A stretch of DNA of 64,000 bases from VXYL01 sp965199915 (GCA_965199915.1 OZ241348.1:4712001-4776000); one strand, 5' to 3'; numbered from the stretch's first letter, positions 1 through 9,343 are shown. Made by a program: numbers and translations. The notes: generated by a model from the letters alone, not told the origin.

Positions 1-405
1 TTCGGCAACCACTTCGGCTGTTTGCTTCAGTTTTTCCACCGACTGCCCATGCTGTTCCCGGACAGACTCGGCGATTTTTCGAGCCGTCGGCCCGGCATGC
101 TGCCTTGTGCGCTCGGCTGACTTCGAGACGGCGTCTACCGCTTGAGTGGTTTTGCTTCGCACTGCGGTCCCGCTCCGGGAAGCAATGTCCGTGGCCGCCG
201 AGATGCTGCGCTTGCCGAAGTCAGAGGCTTTGTCAGCCATGTCGCCAGCAGCGGAAACGGACTTTTCCGATCCGCTCCGAACTTTCTCTGCAATCGAATT
301 CGCAGTGTCGCCGAGACGTCCTACCTTCTCGCCAGCGCTCTTCGCGCGATCGATGATTCTGTCGGCGGTTGCCCTGACAGTTTTCGGTGTGCCTTCTTTA
401 CTCAA
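1..405 (-). CDS. helical (coiled-coil-like) protein, C-terminus cut by window edge
   Basis: An open frame runs from a TTG at 405 to the left edge with no stop, at least 135 codons. It is rich in Ala, Lys, Glu, Ser and Thr in an amphipathic pattern (ADRIIDRAKSAGEKVGRLGD near the start), with no Cys or Trp and no hydrophobic segment, so it should be a long soluble helix of the apolipoprotein or phasin-like type. The function is not recognised. The start is chosen because a GGGGAG ribosome site precedes it and the TTG overlaps the stop of the upstream gene (TTGA), suggesting translational coupling. Confidence 0.55.
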   Translation of the reverse strand, partial: MSKEGTPKTVRATADRIIDRAKSAGEKVGRLGDTANSIAEKVRSGSEKSVSAAGDMADKASDFGKRSISAATDIASRSGTAVRSKTTQAVDAVSKSAERTRQHAGPTARKIAESVREQHGQSVEKLKQTAEVVAE

Positions 406-737
406 CGTCTCCCCGCCTTGAAGGTGGCCGAGTCGAAAAACGGTATCGCCACATGGCGGGAATTGTACGCCACACCGGAACCCGGGCAAGGGCGGGGAGG
501 TCTGCCATCCGGCGAGAACCCGACGAACCACCGGATGACCGCCTTGCCGTCCACGGTGATCGTGCAATCGCGCTCCCGCGCCACCGGGGATTCAACCCCT
601 ATCGCCCTGCGCCCGTCGTGGTTCGCAAGGTCGCCCCACAGGTCGCCGCTCTCATCGGCGCACTCGTAGGTCGCGGCGCAGAACCGCCCGCTTCCCATCT
701 CTTCAAGGCAATCCACCTGCCCAATGGTCGGGAACAC
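402..737 (-). CDS. hypothetical protein, coupled to downstream gene
   Basis: A 111-codon frame starts at a GTG (735-737). It has a Cys/Trp-containing core (FCAATYECADESGDLWGDL) and a short basic tail; no family is recognised. Its TGA overlaps the TTG start of the next gene by 4 bases, which supports both being real. Protein-like residues (RGDSRRLAVIEVPQGSG) continue upstream of the GTG in the same frame until a TGA three codons earlier, so the gene may be 5'-truncated or frameshifted. Confidence 0.4.
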   Translation of the reverse strand: MFPTIGQVDCLEEMGSGRFCAATYECADESGDLWGDLANHDGRRAIGVESPVARERDCTITVDGKAVIRWFVGFSPDGRPPRPCPGSGVAYNSRHVAIPFFDSATFKAGRR

Positions 738-888
738 GCCCGAACCTTGCGGAACCTCGATGACGGCAAGGCGGCGGGAGTCACCGCGCTCCCCTCAAGC
801 CGGGCAGATGGCGTCGTCGCGGATTGTCAGGAGCCGCAGCGGCGTTCTCGATCGCGCTGCAGGAGCGGACGGCACGGCCGAAACAGCG

Positions 889-1890
889 CTAGCTCCCGCC
901 GTTGAGCAGACCTCTGCCGCGCCGCAACAGCTCCTCCGCGTTCGTGCAGCCGACCACCAAGTCGCCCACTTTCGCCAGCCGTTCGATGTCTTTCTCGTTG
1001 GCCAGCAGCGCTGCCAGCGCATCGCCCGCCGCGACGCCGAACCGCCCCGCTGCCAAGTGCCGCAGTTCATCAATGATGTGACGAAGGCTTGGAACGCGGA
1101 CGTTCATTTCCTCAAACGTTACCGGTTCTGGCCAACGAGCTTCGTGATCCACCTTTCGTCGAAGTCTCTCTATTGCTTCGCGTTCATGCACTGCCGGCCG
1201 CAAGAACCTCTTGAATAGTTTAAAATACATACAGAACAAGACGCTGCCGTAGATCAGATTTATTGTCGAGAAATACGGAGCCATATTCCTGTAATCAAAG
1301 GTCACTTTCCCCGACCGGGAATCTCCCCACCCCATCCGAAGTAGATGTTGGGCGCTAAAGTGGACGCTAGATGAAGTTAGTCTAAAGACATATTCGTAGA
1401 TAAACTCAAGAGTTTCTGGCCCGCACTTTTTAGCTAACTCTTTCACAGGAGGCATTTCCCTATCTAATCCAGGCCATCCGTTATTGCGCCAGAACGTCTT
1501 GGCCGAGGAGTGTGAGTTATCATCAGGAATATTGAGTACGGGTTGCTGACGCCTATGTCTTTGGAAAAAACTACTCTGCAACCCAATTCCCGCACGAACT
1601 GAGCTTATCATCATGCTCTGTATGGCTTGATCCCTAAGTTGGCTCTGTAAGGTTGAGATATACCTCAAGACAATGATGTCTTCGGTAATGCTCCGGAGCG
1701 ACGGCACGAGGAAAAACACTTCGTTACTGTCCGCAGTCGACGCTACGGTCAAGAACTCGAACGTCTTGACGACAGATGATCGGAGGCAAGCGGAGAACAT
1801 CCTCTTGGTCGGATTGCGAATGATCGCTACTCTCCTTACGAACGGACGCAAGCCGTCCAACATGTTGGAGATGTCAACCTTGTGGTCCAT
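889..1890 (-). CDS. DUF5677-like hypothetical protein
   Basis: A 333-residue protein, more AT-rich and with less biased codons than its neighbours, suggesting transfer. The first half contains the segment LVPSLRSITEDIIVLRYIS, and a later Tyr/Phe/His helix (around YEYVFRLTSSSVHFSAQHLL) is followed by a hydrophobic stretch, YGSVLFCMYFKLFKRFL. This pattern resembles the DUF5677 family, which is scattered in defence and mobile regions; the match is by eye and family membership is not certain. The C-terminal third is charged and helical and ends LLRRGRGLLNGGS. The function is unknown. Confidence 0.6.
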   Translation of the reverse strand: MDHKVDISNMLDGLRPFVRRVAIIRNPTKRMFSACLRSSVVKTFEFLTVASTADSNEVFFLVPSLRSITEDIIVLRYISTLQSQLRDQAIQSMMISSVRAGIGLQSSFFQRHRRQQPVLNIPDDNSHSSAKTFWRNNGWPGLDREMPPVKELAKKCGPETLEFIYEYVFRLTSSSVHFSAQHLLRMGWGDSRSGKVTFDYRNMAPYFSTINLIYGSVLFCMYFKLFKRFLRPAVHEREAIERLRRKVDHEARWPEPVTFEEMNVRVPSLRHIIDELRHLAAGRFGVAAGDALAALLANEKDIERLAKVGDLVVGCTNAEELLRRGRGLLNGGS

Positions 1891-3153
1891 GGTTTACTCG
1901 CTGTCCTAAGTTGAAGGCCGTACCGCCCACTCTCGCAGGGAGCTTGCCTACCGTGCGATCGGAGTTCGCCATCAGCACGCCTCACCCTAGGTGTTGTTGC
2001 CACACATACGACGGGGCATCGCCCAACATGCTTGCAGGGTCTACGGACCGCATTCCGCCCCGGATGGGTGCCACTGATTCGCAGACATGCCCTCGCCTAC
2101 CGCTACCTTGCAACCCTACGGCGCGTTCTAAGCGCTGTCAAGGGGTAGAACTGGCCAATCCAGGGCAATCGCATTTGGATTAGGTGGGGCGGCACGGAGA
2201 GCGGGGATGGTGCTCTGCCATTTTACTGTAACCCATTGATAATCAACGGATATGGCTCTCTGTGGGGGTTGTCTTGCGCCATTTCTTGTGCCACTTTTGG
2301 TTGGACGACCGCGGCACCGCCGAGGCCTCGTTGAAGCAAGCTGGCCGCGGCGATGGTGCGGAAGGTGGTTTGCAAACCGCCCGCCTTGGTTCGAGCGTCC
2401 GCGCATGCCGGTGAACGGCTGGCGGCTGATTATGCGAAGCAATTGTCGTGGGCGGAAGGGCCGCCTAGTGCGTCGGATGTGTTGCATTGGTCCGGGAACT
2501 GCCAAGCGCGGAGCACTGGTGCAGTTGAAATATGCAGCGATAGCCATCATCACCGTACACAACACGAACATATACTACGAAGCACACCTGCCCGGCCGAT
2601 ACGCCGAGTGCCGGACATTGCCTGAGGCCCAGTGGGAGCGCGAGGGGTTTGGAGAACTGCAATGAGAACCATCGCCGCCTTGACCGCGCCAATGGCCGAG
2701 GTTGCCCGCCGCGAAGGCACCGCGGCGCGGTTGCGGCAAGCAGCAGCGCGGCGACGGGTGCGATGGTTCTCATGGGTGGGTTCCTCGTGGTTGGCGCTCT
2801 CTCAAAGGCAAAGCCGCATAGCCCCGGTGGGAGATTGTATGCCGCCACGCTGCGGCGGGGTGTGGTAAGAACCATCGCCGCCTTGACCGAATGGCCATGG
2901 CGCTGACCAACGGCGGTTGCTGGACTCCCTGAATGAAGCGAACCGGGAGTCCCAGAGGGCCATGCTGTGCGCCCGGCTGGCCGAAGCCGCGTGGACGACG
3001 TGATCGCGGTGGGGACCTAGCTAGCGGCGCGGCATTCGTCCAAGTCGCGCCGCAGCAGGTTCAGGTTCTGGCGGACGACGAAGCTGGCGGGAACGGTGCT
3101 ATGCTGGCCGCCTGTGCGTTCCGTTGGGGAACCAAACACACGAGGTTAAATCA
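1891..3153. other. 1.26-kb region without an intact gene; relics only
   Basis: No convincing complete gene is seen on either strand. Short stretches read like decayed coding sequence, for example RRLLDSLNEANRESQRAML around 2912-2975 and AAFVQVAPQQVQVLADDEAG around 3031-3090. The sequence ATGAGAACCATCGC at 2662-2675 recurs inverted at 2762-2775 and, minus its first bases, directly near 2868. The stretch is best read as gene remains. Confidence 0.5.
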
Positions 3154-3585
3154 ATGGTCTGGTTGAAGAACAACCCGCTTCCGGCTGTCGTGCTCGGCGC
3201 GACGGTCGCTCTTTGCGGTTGCAGTCGGGGGGTTCCGGACTGTGGCGATGACGATACGATAGCGCTTGTCACGCAGATCATGTGCCGCGAACTTGTGGGC
3301 GAGAGCGAGGAGTACGAGCTTTGTGTTGACGACTCCACCGTTGATCTTGTGACGATGGTTGATCACAACATTAAGGTGGATCGCTACAGTTGCAGTGCCC
3401 AATACTCAGCACCTGAAAACGCGATCGAGAATGCGAAAGCAAAGGCGGAAAGTATGGGTTGGAGCAGCGAAATAATGATCGACATGCTTGGCTTGCGCCA
3501 GAACATTAGGTACACCGTCTCAAAAGACGAGCGGGAAGACAGCAGTTTCGTTGTCAGCGTCACGATGAAGGCTGACACCCTTTGA
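3154..3585 (+). CDS. small lipoprotein of unknown function
   Basis: A 143-residue protein with a short hydrophobic signal (LPAVVLGATVALCGC) ending in a lipobox-like LCGC, so it is probably acylated at Cys and attached to a membrane. The mature part is acidic with several Cys (VPDCGDDD, IMCREL, YELCVDD, YSCSAQ) that could form disulfides. No family is recognised. The ATG at 3154 is chosen over one at 3124 because a GAGG lies 8 bases upstream and the signal peptide begins here. Codon use and GC are lower than in the surrounding DNA, so it may be acquired. Confidence 0.65.
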   Translation: MVWLKNNPLPAVVLGATVALCGCSRGVPDCGDDDTIALVTQIMCRELVGESEEYELCVDDSTVDLVTMVDHNIKVDRYSCSAQYSAPENAIENAKAKAESMGWSSEIMIDMLGLRQNIRYTVSKDEREDSSFVVSVTMKADTL

Positions 3586-3620
3586 CCGCAAGCGGGGCTT
3601 TCACCCGCCGCCTGCGAACC

Positions 3621-3781
3621 TCACACCGACATCGCCTTGCGCTCCCGCACCTCGGAGGGGTTGTGCCGGGGTGGGTGATCTCCGAGAACAGGTAGGTGCG
3701 CCCGTCGAACGTGTCGCGCAGTGCGCCGCCCACCTGCCGTTTCCATGCTCCTTGTTCAACCGCGCCACCTCTACACGGCAT
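3621..3781 (-). pseudogene. fragment of a lost gene (3' end)
   Basis: The minus strand reads WKRQVGGALRDTFDGRTYLF followed by SEITHPG, then continues in a shifted frame as PSEVRERKAMSV and a stop. Both parts look like natural protein. With no start and a frameshift this is the decayed tail of an unrecognised gene, lying just beyond the 3' end of the LRR gene. Confidence 0.35.
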
Positions 3782-3836
3782 CGTATGCGATCCCTGAGTG
3801 ACCGGCGGTGTCGACGGGCGACGGTCGCGGCGCGTT

Positions 3837-3854
3837 GGTTGTCATTCGGCAACC
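3837..3854. repeat. short hairpin repeat, copy 1 of 2
   Basis: GGTTGTCATTCGGCAACC can fold (GGTTG/CAACC). A near-identical copy lies at 7730-7747, in each case 3' to a minus-strand gene, so it may be a terminator or mRNA-end element. Confidence 0.35.
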
Positions 3855-3983
3855 GTTGGTTGGCCAACCGGCCCCGCCGTGCGGGGCGCGGGCGCGGTCG
3901 CCAAGTACCTGCGATAGGGGTGCGTCGGGCCGTCATCGAAAGCGACATGGACGATCCTCTCGCCCCGCTCCGAGTGAATACGC

Positions 3984-6900
3984 CTACTGCCCGTCGCCCG
4001 CGACGCCCGCCGTCGATATGTTGGTCAGTTGCCCGCTGGCGGATTCGAGCAGGCTCATGCCGACAACCGAACTCCCGGCGGTTATGAGCAAGCGCCATTT
4101 GCCAGCGCCGTCGCCGAGCGTTCCGGCCAACCCCCGCGCTCCGTTCTCGAGGTCGAACGCCGACAGGGTGCGGGATTCGCCCGCGGGCAGCGTCAACGTC
4201 ACCGGCCCCGCGTTGCCGCCTTGGTCGTCGACGCCTTCGATGCTCACGTCCTCGTCGTTCGCCCCGGTGTTCACAAGGCGCAGCTTGCTCGCTTGGTTCA
4301 TGTTGCCGCCGGGGTTGAAGGTGTGCGCCGCAAGCCGTCCGTCGGCGTCCCTCGGGAGCACGTCGTGCATGGCGGTGAGGAACCCGTCTCTATGGCGGAC
4401 GAAGGCCAGCACCCGAACCGCCATGTCAGTCTCGACGTTCAATCTCCAATCGCCTTGAACCGGGCCGCCCACGCCTCCTTCAATGCCCTTGCCCGCGTTC
4501 CCGTCCTCAAGGTCGTTGGAGTTGAAGTGAACCACCTGCCCCGCGCCCAACCGAATCTCGATCGGATCGGGCGCGTGGCCGCGGTCGTCGAACGCGAAGA
4601 CGCGAAACACGCCGGACTGATTGGACTCGTTGACGACGCGGACGAACCCCCGCCGCGTTGAATCGGCGGCGGACAGCATCAAAGGCACGGCGGCGGCAAC
4701 GCGGTCATTCTCGATGGCAACGCCCATTGTCGAAATGTTGGTCAAGTGCCCGCTGGCCGATTCAAGCAGGCTCATGCCGACAACTTCACGTCCGGCGTCT
4801 ATGAACAGCCTCCACTTCCCTGCGCCTTCGCCGAGCGTTCCCGTCAAGCCGTTCGCCCCGCTCTCAAGGTCGACCGCCGACAGTGTGCGACTCTCGTTCC
4901 TCCAACCCGTCGCCGGCAAGGTCACCGGCCCTGCGGTGTTTCCGGTATCGTCAACGCCTTCGATGCTCACGTTCGCATCGTTCCAGCCGTTCACAAGGCG
5001 TAGACTGCTAGCTTGGTTCGCGTTCCTTCCAGGGTTGAAGGTGTGCGCCGCAAGACTGGGCAACACGTCGTGCATGGCGGTGAGGAACCCGTCCGCGTGG
5101 CGAACGAACGACATCACCCGCACCGGCAGGGCGGTCGCAACGTCCAATCTCCAATCCCCCTCAACAGGGTTCCCCACGCCGCTTTCGATGCCCTTGTTCG
5201 GATTCCCGTCCTCAAGGTCGTCGGAGTTGAAGTGAACCACCTGACCCGCGCCCAACCGAATCTCTATCGGATCGGGCGCGTGGCCGCCGTCGTCGACCGC
5301 GAAGACGCTGACGCTGCCGGATTCATCGCCTTCGTTGACGATGCGAACGAACCCCTGCTTGCCGTGGTTGGAAGCCGACAGCATCAAAGGCACGGCGGCG
5401 GGAAGGTACGGTGACGATTGATAGCCCAATCTAAAGTCACCCCATCGCTCACCCCGTCGTAACCCATCAAACAACGGGTCGTCGCGGGTCAACCCCGCAA
5501 GGTGGTTGTGGCTCAATCGCAGATTCCACAATATGTCCAGTTCATCGAACAATCCTTCCGGCAAAGTCTTCAATCGGTTGTAACTCAAATACAGCTCCCC
5601 CAACCTGTCCAGTTCATCGAACACGCCGGGCGGCAAGCGCACCAAAAGGTTGAACCACAAGAACAGCCTACGCAAGCTGGCGAGTCCGTCGAAGATGCCG
5701 TCCGGCAGCGTCGCCAAGCGGTTCTCGCCCAAGTCCAGATACTCCAAGCTGGACAGTCCCTCGAACACCCCCGGCGGCAGGGTCGTCAATTGATTGCCGT
5801 GCAAGGACAGCGTTTGCAGGCTGGACAACCCCTCGAACACGTCTTCCGGCAACGTGGTCAACCGGTTCCCGCCCAAGGACAGCGTTTGCAGGCTGTCGAG
5901 TCCATCGAACACGCCGGCGGGCAGGGTCGTCAACCGGTTCCCGTGCAAGTCCAGAGTTTGCAGACTGAACAGCCCCTCGAAGTCTCCCGGTCGCAACGCC
6001 TTCAATCCCTTCGATCCAAGGTTCAAGGTCTTGATGGCCGCAACCCACTTCGCTATTCCCACCGCGGCGCAATCATCGGTGATGGCGTCCCTCACTTGCG
6101 GCGTCCGGTCGCAAATGTCCACGAACGCGCCGCTTTGCCTGTCCAAAAGAACATCAACTCCAGAGAGTTCCGCAAACAACGGGGCGTCGCGGGTCAACCC
6201 CACAAGGTGGTTGTCGCTCAAGTTCAGGTGTTGCAGGCTTGCCAGTCCATCGAACACGCCGTCCGGCAAGGTCGTCAACCGGTTCTCTTGCAAGTACAGC
6301 GAATTCAGGCTGGTCAGGCCGTCGAACACGCCGGCAGGCAAGGAAGTCAACCGGTTGCCGTTCAACCACAGCCGTTGCAGGCTGGTCAGGCCGTCGAACG
6401 CGCCGGCCGGCAAGGAAGTCAACCGGTTGCCGTTCAACAACAGCCGTTGCAGGCTGGTCAGGCTGTCGAACACGCCGCTCGGCAAGGTCGTCAACTGGTT
6501 CTCTTGCAAGGACAGCCGTACCAGGCTGGTCAGGCCGTCGAACACGCCGTCCGGCAGGGTCGTCAACCGGTTCTCTTGCAAATCCAGCGCCACCAAGCTG
6601 GACAGCCCATTGAAGACGCCGCTCGGCAAGGTCGTCAATCGGTTCCCCGTCAAGTTCAGCCAATTCAAGCTGGACAGCCCATTGAAGACGCCGTTCGGCA
6701 AGGTCGTCAACTGGTTCCCTTCCAGCCACAGCCTACCCAATCCGTCCAGCCCCTCGAAGATGCCGTCCGGCAGCGTCGTCAAGCGGTTCTCGCTCAAGGA
6801 CAGCAGTTCCAATCTGGAGAGTTCATCGAACACCCTCGGCGACAGGGTCGCAAACTGGTTGCCGGACAAGCCCAACGATCTCAGGCCGGTCAGCTCGTCG

Positions 6901-7331
6901 AACGCGCCCTCCGGCAGGGACGTCAACCGGTTGTGATGCAAGTCCAGCCGTTGCAGGCTGGTCAGCCCGTCGAACGCGCCGTCCGGCAGGGCCGTCAACT
7001 GGTTCGCGCTCAAGTACAGATTTTCCAAGCTGTCGAGTCCATCGAACACGCCGCCCGGCAAGGCCGTCAAGCGGTTCCCGGTCAAGTGCAGCTTCACCAA
7101 TCCGTCAAGTCCCTCGAAGTCACCCACGCGCAATGCCGTCAACCCGTGTGATTCCATGAACAAGGTTTCAATACGCGCAAGCCTTGCGGAAGCCACGGCA
7201 TCGCAGTAATCGGCGTCAAGCGCTCTCAGTATGGCTCGCCGCACTTGCGGCGTGCGGTCGCAGATGTCGACGGTTTGCGCTTGGCTTGCGGCGCACACCA
7301 GCAGCGCCGCAAGGGCGGCCATAGTTCTCAT
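3984..7331 (-). CDS. large exported leucine-rich-repeat protein with internal duplication
   Basis: A 1115-residue secreted protein. A signal peptide (MRTMAALAALLVCAASQA) precedes a Cys-containing cap (VDICDRTPQVRRAILRALDA). About 14 LRRs of 24 residues follow, of the form LxxLxLxxNxLTxLPxGVFDGLxS. The cap motif VDICDRTPQVR recurs near residue 405, starting a second, shorter LRR block. The last ~470 residues are two copies of a ~230-residue beta-rich module (VPLMLSASxxxxxGFVRxVN ... DGFLTAMHDVLP ... SLLESASGxLTNIST). LRRs usually bind protein partners; an adhesion or host-interaction role is inferred. The start codon overlaps the stop of the upstream membrane-protein gene (ATGA). Confidence 0.85.
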   Translation of the reverse strand: MRTMAALAALLVCAASQAQTVDICDRTPQVRRAILRALDADYCDAVASARLARIETLFMESHGLTALRVGDFEGLDGLVKLHLTGNRLTALPGGVFDGLDSLENLYLSANQLTALPDGAFDGLTSLQRLDLHHNRLTSLPEGAFDELTGLRSLGLSGNQFATLSPRVFDELSRLELLSLSENRLTTLPDGIFEGLDGLGRLWLEGNQLTTLPNGVFNGLSSLNWLNLTGNRLTTLPSGVFNGLSSLVALDLQENRLTTLPDGVFDGLTSLVRLSLQENQLTTLPSGVFDSLTSLQRLLLNGNRLTSLPAGAFDGLTSLQRLWLNGNRLTSLPAGVFDGLTSLNSLYLQENRLTTLPDGVFDGLASLQHLNLSDNHLVGLTRDAPLFAELSGVDVLLDRQSGAFVDICDRTPQVRDAITDDCAAVGIAKWVAAIKTLNLGSKGLKALRPGDFEGLFSLQTLDLHGNRLTTLPAGVFDGLDSLQTLSLGGNRLTTLPEDVFEGLSSLQTLSLHGNQLTTLPPGVFEGLSSLEYLDLGENRLATLPDGIFDGLASLRRLFLWFNLLVRLPPGVFDELDRLGELYLSYNRLKTLPEGLFDELDILWNLRLSHNHLAGLTRDDPLFDGLRRGERWGDFRLGYQSSPYLPAAVPLMLSASNHGKQGFVRIVNEGDESGSVSVFAVDDGGHAPDPIEIRLGAGQVVHFNSDDLEDGNPNKGIESGVGNPVEGDWRLDVATALPVRVMSFVRHADGFLTAMHDVLPSLAAHTFNPGRNANQASSLRLVNGWNDANVSIEGVDDTGNTAGPVTLPATGWRNESRTLSAVDLESGANGLTGTLGEGAGKWRLFIDAGREVVGMSLLESASGHLTNISTMGVAIENDRVAAAVPLMLSAADSTRRGFVRVVNESNQSGVFRVFAFDDRGHAPDPIEIRLGAGQVVHFNSNDLEDGNAGKGIEGGVGGPVQGDWRLNVETDMAVRVLAFVRHRDGFLTAMHDVLPRDADGRLAAHTFNPGGNMNQASKLRLVNTGANDEDVSIEGVDDQGGNAGPVTLTLPAGESRTLSAFDLENGARGLAGTLGDGAGKWRLLITAGSSVVGMSLLESASGQLTNISTAGVAGDGQ

Positions 7332-7618
7332 TCGGAAGTCTCCTCGTGTTCTGTTGGAAGACGCCGGCGGAACAAACCCGCGCGCCAGGCGTCGCGGAAC
7401 CCCTCCTTGGATTGCGCTGCCGGTTCAACGACGGCCCACACCAGAGCGGCCACCCAACCGATCAGCGTCCAGCCGAGAAACAGGTTGAGTATGAAGACCC
7501 CGAACGCACGGTTGACTTGCACGTTGCGCGCGACAGCCACCAGCGCGGGCAGGAAATAGATCGCCGCCGACACCAGGACCGTCAAGAGCAGCAGCGCTAT
7601 TCTGGCGGTTTCCGCCAT
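7328..7618 (-). CDS. superinfection immunity (Imm)-like membrane protein
   Basis: A 96-residue inner-membrane protein with two hydrophobic segments (ALLLLTVLVSAAIYFLPALV and NLFLGWTLIGWVAALVWAVV) and a basic, then acidic, tail. The YFLPA ... R/N-x-x-AFGVFILNLFLGWTLIGWVxALVWA pattern is that of the superinfection immunity family, named after phage T4 Imm, which blocks DNA entry of incoming phage. Most bacterial members are uncharacterised. It overlaps the LRR gene by four bases, so the two are probably co-translated. Whether this member acts against phage is unknown. Confidence 0.75.
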   Translation of the reverse strand: MAETARIALLLLTVLVSAAIYFLPALVAVARNVQVNRAFGVFILNLFLGWTLIGWVAALVWAVVEPAAQSKEGFRDAWRAGLFRRRLPTEHEETSE

Positions 7619-7704
7619 TGTCCCTCCTGTGGTTCGTTCAAGGTTCCGGCGCGGTCAAGGCGGTCAAGATTCTCATGGGAAGCCTCTTCGTGCCGTGTTG
7701 GAAG

Positions 7705-7730
7705 CCGCCGTTCCGGGCGGCGAACGGCGG
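7705..7730. other. perfect 9-bp-arm hairpin
   Basis: CCGCCGTTC and GAACGGCGG flank an 8-base loop, just 3' of the minus-strand gene ending at 7748. There is no T-run, so it is a possible structured mRNA end rather than a classic terminator. The second copy of the GGTTGTCRTTCGGCAACC element begins at its edge (7730-7747). Confidence 0.4.
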
Positions 7731-7747
7731 GTTGTCGTTCGGCAACC

Positions 7748-8365
7748 TTACTCCGGCGGCCACAGCGTCCAAGCCCCGTAGGACGCCTTCATCTCGACGA
7801 GCGCGGCCTCCATGGCATCGCACGCCGCGTTCCGGTGCGCGGTCTCGCGGGCGGTCTTGTGCGCTTGGTACGCGGCCCCGTCGTCGGGCGGCACGAAGTG
7901 GGCGCGCACGGGTTCGATGAGCGTCGTCGCGTCCGCCCACTTGGCCGCATCGGCGAACGAACCGGAGTAGGCGGTCAGCACCTTGCCCCCATCGGTGAAC
8001 ACCGCGTCGTAGCCTTGGGAGCGGGTGTTCTCCGATTCGCGGAGCGCGAACGCCACGTCCGCGCCGCCCGTCTGGTTGCGGCAGCGCCCCACCAGCGCGG
8101 TCAGGTCGTCGCACAGGGTTTGGTACTGGCGGATCACCACCGTGGCCAGGTGGCGCTTGTGGCGGGCGGAGATGCCGCTTGGGACGATCTCGCCGTCGAA
8201 CCCCGCGCCGAACTCGCGGAGTCTGGCGGTCAGGTTCTGAAAGTGCATGAGTTCGGCGTAGCGTGGCGGCGTAGCGCCCTCCACGTCCTCGCCGGTCGCG
8301 TAGTCGAAGTCGAGGCCGCCGTCCCGCACTTCGAGGTTCGCGGCGTCCTTGAAGTGGATCGTCAT
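7748..8365 (-). CDS. hypothetical protein
   Basis: A 205-residue soluble protein starting MTIHFKDAANLEVRDGGLDF. It has two helical stretches rich in Arg/His (around ISARHKRHLATVVIRQYQT) and ends TLWPPE. No family or catalytic motif is recognised. The frame stays open for 68 more codons upstream, but those look unlike the rest; the internal ATG at 8365 is preferred, although no clear ribosome site is seen. The start could therefore be up to 8569. Confidence 0.5.
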   Translation of the reverse strand: MTIHFKDAANLEVRDGGLDFDYATGEDVEGATPPRYAELMHFQNLTARLREFGAGFDGEIVPSGISARHKRHLATVVIRQYQTLCDDLTALVGRCRNQTGGADVAFALRESENTRSQGYDAVFTDGGKVLTAYSGSFADAAKWADATTLIEPVRAHFVPPDDGAAYQAHKTARETAHRNAACDAMEAALVEMKASYGAWTLWPPE

Positions 8366-8679
8366 GCGGCGGATTGTATCGCTCAGCGAGGGCTGGTCGT
8401 CGCCGCTCGGGGAAGACAGGGCGCTCCGAGCGCACCGCACGCAGTCCACTACCGCCAGCATCATGCGCACCAGGCTGAGGGGGCTGAGGTCGGAGTCCGC
8501 GGCGCACGCAGCGCCGATAGCGACCAGAAAGCTCCGCAGACCGCGGGCGACTTCGAGAGGGCGGCGCATGCGCAGGTCTCTTCACAAACGTCTTACTAGT
8601 GGGTTATGTCGCCGACCGCGTATTGCGGCACTTTCTACGGCGGCTGAGGCCTGCCGCACCCTGGAGCGTTGCGTTTTCG

Positions 8680-8870
8680 TAGTCGTCCTCCAGGCGGCAC
8701 GGCGTGGCGGCCATGCCGACAACGCGCACGTCCATGTCCGTGCAGCGCTGCAGCAGCGCGGTGGCGAGGCGCCTATGCGGTCGTCCGGCATCGCGGCGTG
8801 GTGCGCCTCGTCGGTGATGAGCATCGTCGGGCGGTCGGCCTTGGACTTCAGAACCCGATGTGTACACGCG
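8680..8870 (-). pseudogene. relic of a superfamily-2 (DEAH) helicase
   Basis: Minus-strand fragments show a Walker B box (TMLITDEAHHAAMPDDRI) and, in a shifted frame, the following segment RCTDMDVRVVGMAATPCRLE, which matches helicase motif III (normally xxATPxR). Neither start nor C-terminal half is present. It is the central shard of a DEAH helicase. Confidence 0.55.
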
Positions 8871-9330
8871 GACCACACCCACGCGGATCGAGTATTTGGC
8901 GACGCTGTGGGCTGACGGCTTCGATCCTTCGTATGCGTACCGGGACGGCCGCTCATGCGGGCTCGCCTTGGCGCGGGCCGACGGCAACGCGCTGGACGCC
9001 TTCTGCCGGAACTCCGCGTTCGTGGTGGCCCTGCGCGGCGAAGCGGAAGAGACGAGGCCGCAGGCCGCCGACTACATCGCCAACTGGCGCCCGGACCGCT
9101 TCAACAACCACGTCCCCAAGTTCCCATCGCCCAGCGAACTGCTGGCAAGCCCGGACGGCAAGCACGCCTACCTTTTCGACGAGGGAACAAGCGCAATCCT
9201 GCACTTCGAGCGCATCGGCAACGCCTTGCCGGAAGGAGACGCGGCGCCCGACGTCGCTACGCAGTCCTGCGATTTCGGTGGCTGTCCGACGCGTTCGAAT
9301 TCATCGGCAAGGCCGCATGAACCGGAATGA
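8860..9330 (+). CDS. hypothetical protein, probably damaged at both ends
   Basis: The frame reads as natural protein in the middle (NALDAFCRNSAFVVALRG ... DYIANWRPDRFNNHVPKFP ... GKHAYLFDEGTSAILHFERI) but no family is recognised. The last ~20 residues look like frameshifted sequence; one frame over, LRFRWLSDAFEFIGKAA then a stop at 9320 looks a more natural end. Its 5' end overlaps a helicase relic on the other strand. It is probably a fragment or frameshifted gene. Confidence 0.4.
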   Translation: MYTRTTPTRIEYLATLWADGFDPSYAYRDGRSCGLALARADGNALDAFCRNSAFVVALRGEAEETRPQAADYIANWRPDRFNNHVPKFPSPSELLASPDGKHAYLFDEGTSAILHFERIGNALPEGDAAPDVATQSCDFGGCPTRSNSSARPHEPE

Positions 9331-9343
9331 ACTGTCTCCCGAC

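Noticed and set aside
2128..2665. Overlapping frames of 137-147 codons on both strands
   Set aside because: Neither looks like natural protein and no ribosome site or family match is visible; treated as relic DNA.
5502..7151. Long plus-strand frame full of Gln/Ala repeats opposite the LRR gene
   Set aside because: It is the mirror of the repetitive LRR gene; the minus strand has the signal peptide and the recognisable repeats.
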